From Mucilaginibacter yixingensis (lineage in GTDB: Bacteria; Bacteroidota; Bacteroidia; Sphingobacteriales; Sphingobacteriaceae), in the NCBI RefSeq assembly GCF_041080815.1, contig NZ_CP160205.1:3782001-3846000 (forward strand): 64,000 bases of DNA. Reading direction: 5' to 3'. How positions within the stretch are numbered: the first letter of the stretch is position 1; each line of letters begins with the position of its first letter. Shown here piece after piece: positions 61,793 through 64,000 of this stretch. Below the pieces are notes generated by a model. It was not told the DNA's origin. It did not search any database and saw only the letters and a program-made list of their open reading frames with translations. A program made the position numbers and the translations under genes.

Positions 61793-61856
61793 TAAGCACA
61801 CTCAACCTTTGCACATTCGGGTAACCGCTTTTATCTTTACGGTGAAAGTATAACTC

Positions 61857-62453
61857 ATGAAGAAATCGCGACTCGAAGCATTTAGCGATGGCGTTATTGC
61901 CATCATTATCACCATTATGGTATTGGAACTCAAGGTTCCGCACGGCGATGATGTGCATTCGTTACTCCCCTTGCTACCCGAGTTTGTGAGCTATATCCTC
62001 AGCTTTGTATATGTGGGTATCTATTGGAACAACCATCACCACATGATTTATACTGTAGATAGCATTAACGGTAAAGTGCTTTGGGCCAACCTGGGGTTGC
62101 TGTTCTGGCTCTCGCTCATACCGTTTGTTACTGCCTGGATGGGCGAAAATCATTTTAGCCGCTGGCCTATTATGCTCTATGGGTTTGTACTGATGATGAA
62201 CTCTATTGCCTACATCATCCTGGCGCGTTTACTGGTGCTGGAAGCCGGGCCCGATTCTGAGCTGGCAAAAGCGTTTGGTAACGACAAGAAAAGCAAAGTA
62301 TCAGCCGCAATTTATCTTAGCGCCATGGCCATCTCTTACTTCTACCCATGGGTTGGTTTTGCCCTGTATTGGGTAGTTGCCCTCATCTGGATCATCCCTG
62401 ATACCCGCATTGAGAAGCATGTGCCGGGTAAAGATTGCCCACCGGCTGAATAA
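61857..62453 (+). CDS. TMEM175-like potassium channel
   Basis: A 198-residue membrane protein with six helices. The first helix carries RLEAFSDGVIAIIITIMVLEL, the FSDG signature of bacterial TMEM175 channels, whose first helix lines a K+-selective pore. The following NNHHHMIYTV segment is also conserved. Ends well short of the large protein that follows. Confidence 0.9.
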   Translation: MKKSRLEAFSDGVIAIIITIMVLELKVPHGDDVHSLLPLLPEFVSYILSFVYVGIYWNNHHHMIYTVDSINGKVLWANLGLLFWLSLIPFVTAWMGENHFSRWPIMLYGFVLMMNSIAYIILARLLVLEAGPDSELAKAFGNDKKSKVSAAIYLSAMAISYFYPWVGFALYWVVALIWIIPDTRIEKHVPGKDCPPAE

Positions 62454-62542
62454 TCTCTGAGAAAGAACGTAAAAGTCAGAACGATTTCATTCACATATAC
62501 TTATATTTGGGTTACTGCATGCCAGTACCAAGATAATTGTGT

Positions 62543-64000
62543 GTGAAATTTAACCTGTTACTTTGTTTTTTATTACTGCTTAGTGGTATTGTTTTTGGTC
62601 AGGATTGCCCCCCTAACATTGGTTTTGAGAACGGTACCCTTTCTGGTTGGAAATGCTATGCCGGTACGATAAAGAACGGTGTTGTTAATATGCCCGAAAC
62701 AGGCCCCATTAATGGCCGGCACACACTCATGCCCAATACATCCCCACAACAGCTTGACCCTTATGGTGGGTTCCCGGTCAACTCTCCCAATGGTAGTAAT
62801 TATACGCTGCGGCTGGGTAACGATCAAGCCGGTGCAGAAATGGAAAGCGTAAGCTATGATTTTAAAATCCCAAGCAACCGTTACAGCATCACCTATTACT
62901 ATGCAGTGGTGATGAACAACCCCAATCACCCGCCTGATGAGCAGCCTCGTTTTTCGGCCAAGGTAGAGGATGTTACGGGCGGCCCGGCTACGCAGGTTTA
63001 CCGAAGCTCGCTGGATTGTGTAAACCACGATTTTGTGGCTTCATCAGGCTTGACGGGCTTCCAGACCACCGGCAGCGGCAACAACCAAATACAGTATAAA
63101 GATTGGTCGCCCGTAAGCTTAACCCTTATTGGTTATGCCGGCCGCACCCTTCGCTTTACTTTTACCACTAACGATTGTACCCACCAGGCCCACTTTGGCT
63201 ATGCCTACCTTGATTTTGAAGAAAACTGCGGCACATCACTCATTAAAGGCAACAACTATTGCGAGGGCACCAACGAGGTGGTATTAACAGCGCCATCGGG
63301 CTTTGATAGCTATGCCTGGTATACTGATAATTTTACAACGCAGGTGGGCACCAACTCAACCTTACGCCTAAACCCTATACCGGCAGATGGCACGCAATAT
63401 CAATTAATTGTTACGCCACCTAAAGGCTTAGGCTGTACAGATACCATGTATGCCAGCATATCTGGCCTGGCGCAACCGTTTAAACTCAACATTGCACAAC
63501 CTGAAATTTTGGCCTGCAAGGCTGATGGAGCTGATATTACCGCCCCGGCTATAACCGCTGGCAGCAGTGCCGATATGGCGTACCAATATTATGCAGACCC
63601 CGACGGGCAAATTTATGTGAGCGACCCAAAACGTATATCCACATCGGGCACTTATTACATCCGCGGCACCAATACCGTTTATGGATGTACGGATATTAAG
63701 CCCATAAAAGTTACCCTTGCTGACGGGCCCACCATAGAATGGACACCACCACTGGCAGTTTGTCAACCCGCTACAATAGATCTTACAAAGGCGGTTACAG
63801 ATGCAAAAGGCGCTACCATATCATATTATACAGATCAAATAGCCACCAGGCCGTTGCTCAATCCTACTGCTATTGATAAAACCGGCATTTACTATATCAA
63901 AGCCACCAGCGCACTAAATTGCGCCACCATTATACCGGTAAGTGTAATAGTTAATCAACTGCCCATAGTATCGCCTAAAACCGTAGCAAGTTGCCCGCCC
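62543..64000 (+). CDS. Large secreted Ig-like surface protein, truncated by the window
   Basis: A frame that begins with GTG at 62543 and stays open to the window end (486 codons seen). It has a signal peptide (VKFNLLLCFLLLLSGIVFGQ) and then a jelly-roll-like module (GFENGTLSGWKCYAGTI ... YTLRLGNDQ) followed by repeated Ig/PKD-like units of about 80 residues (GTNEVVLTAPSGFDSYAWYT, TSGTYYIRGTNTVYGCTD, KTGIYYIKATSALNC), each with a Cys pair. Such proteins are usually substrates of the type IX secretion system with a gliding-motility-type C-terminus; that end is not visible. A -7 box TATATTTG lies at 62502-62509. Confidence 0.8.
   Translation, partial: MKFNLLLCFLLLLSGIVFGQDCPPNIGFENGTLSGWKCYAGTIKNGVVNMPETGPINGRHTLMPNTSPQQLDPYGGFPVNSPNGSNYTLRLGNDQAGAEMESVSYDFKIPSNRYSITYYYAVVMNNPNHPPDEQPRFSAKVEDVTGGPATQVYRSSLDCVNHDFVASSGLTGFQTTGSGNNQIQYKDWSPVSLTLIGYAGRTLRFTFTTNDCTHQAHFGYAYLDFEENCGTSLIKGNNYCEGTNEVVLTAPSGFDSYAWYTDNFTTQVGTNSTLRLNPIPADGTQYQLIVTPPKGLGCTDTMYASISGLAQPFKLNIAQPEILACKADGADITAPAITAGSSADMAYQYYADPDGQIYVSDPKRISTSGTYYIRGTNTVYGCTDIKPIKVTLADGPTIEWTPPLAVCQPATIDLTKAVTDAKGATISYYTDQIATRPLLNPTAIDKTGIYYIKATSALNCATIIPVSVIVNQLPIVSPKTVASCPP

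Noticed and set aside
62573-63028. A 151-codon minus-strand ORF (and another at 63428-63766)
   Set aside because: Both are antisense to the long plus-strand frame with signal peptide and repeated Ig-like modules.

Overview
The window reads as a chromosomal segment of a Bacteroidota bacterium, most probably a member of the Sphingobacteriaceae close to Mucilaginibacter or Pedobacter (placed by gene content, not by a search). The signs are: Bacteroidota-type promoters (TAnnTTTG -7 boxes), the gene order rpmB-rpmG-DUF4295-ftsY-rimO, a succinylornithine-type ArgF', bacillithiol genes (bshC, ypdA), SusC/OmpA-like and carboxypeptidase-regulatory outer-membrane proteins, CAZymes for pectin and glucuronoxylan, and a large secreted Ig-like protein. 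I see no tRNA, rRNA operon, phage, CRISPR array or full-length insertion sequence. Gene content is mostly core; the unusual material lies between genes.

Layout. 1-4.5 kb: end of a MaoC-like dehydratase, a FucP-type sugar transporter and DNA ligase D. 4.8-10.3 kb: ParE, secreted unknowns and an XdhC-MocA-like pair for molybdenum hydroxylase maturation. 10.4-13.0 kb: uronate catabolism on the minus strand (KduI, a mannonate-oxidoreductase-type SDR, a DUF4350-like secreted protein). 14-19.7 kb: 1-Cys peroxiredoxin, ankyrin protein, YjbQ, AlkB, a MarR-GNAT fusion and a UMF1-type transporter. 19.8-31 kb: an MG2/plug protein, an effector-binding-like protein, an outer-membrane barrel receptor, a GH106 rhamnosidase and a CE15 glucuronoyl esterase. 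31-35 kb: aldo/keto reductase and acetyl-CoA synthetase. 34.8-38.2 kb: the ribosomal protein/ftsY/rimO block. 38.4-45.8 kb: BshC, a TonB receptor, SRP RNA, transaldolase-like Fsa and YpdA. 45.8-49.6 kb: two receiver-only response regulators, an XRE regulator, an enoyl-CoA hydratase and CbpM/CbpA. 49.8-55.7 kb: a minus-strand arginine operon (GNAT, argG, cupin, argC, argD, argF') preceded by a short ORF with three consecutive Arg codons inside a terminator-like hairpin. 55.8-64 kb: envelope and secreted proteins, a LuxE-like acyl-protein synthetase, a subtilisin-like lipoprotein, a membrane metallophosphoesterase, a TMEM175-like channel and the start of a large secreted protein that runs off the edge.

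How it works together. FtsY (35.8 kb) and the SRP RNA (43.8 kb) belong to one targeting pathway; BshC and YpdA to bacillithiol redox; KduI, the SDR, GH106 and CE15 to plant cell-wall breakdown; the arginine genes form one pathway that probably uses N-succinylated intermediates.

The most notable structures are (i) two 193-bp copies of a MITE-like element with 13-bp terminal inverted repeats and 8-bp target duplications (13.26 and 23.16 kb), (ii) the candidate arginine attenuator leader (55.55-55.68 kb), (iii) GC-rich palindromic repeats that appear to supply the ribosome binding region of ftsY, rimO, argF' and possibly the CE15 gene, and (iv) several nested families of palindromic intergenic repeats.
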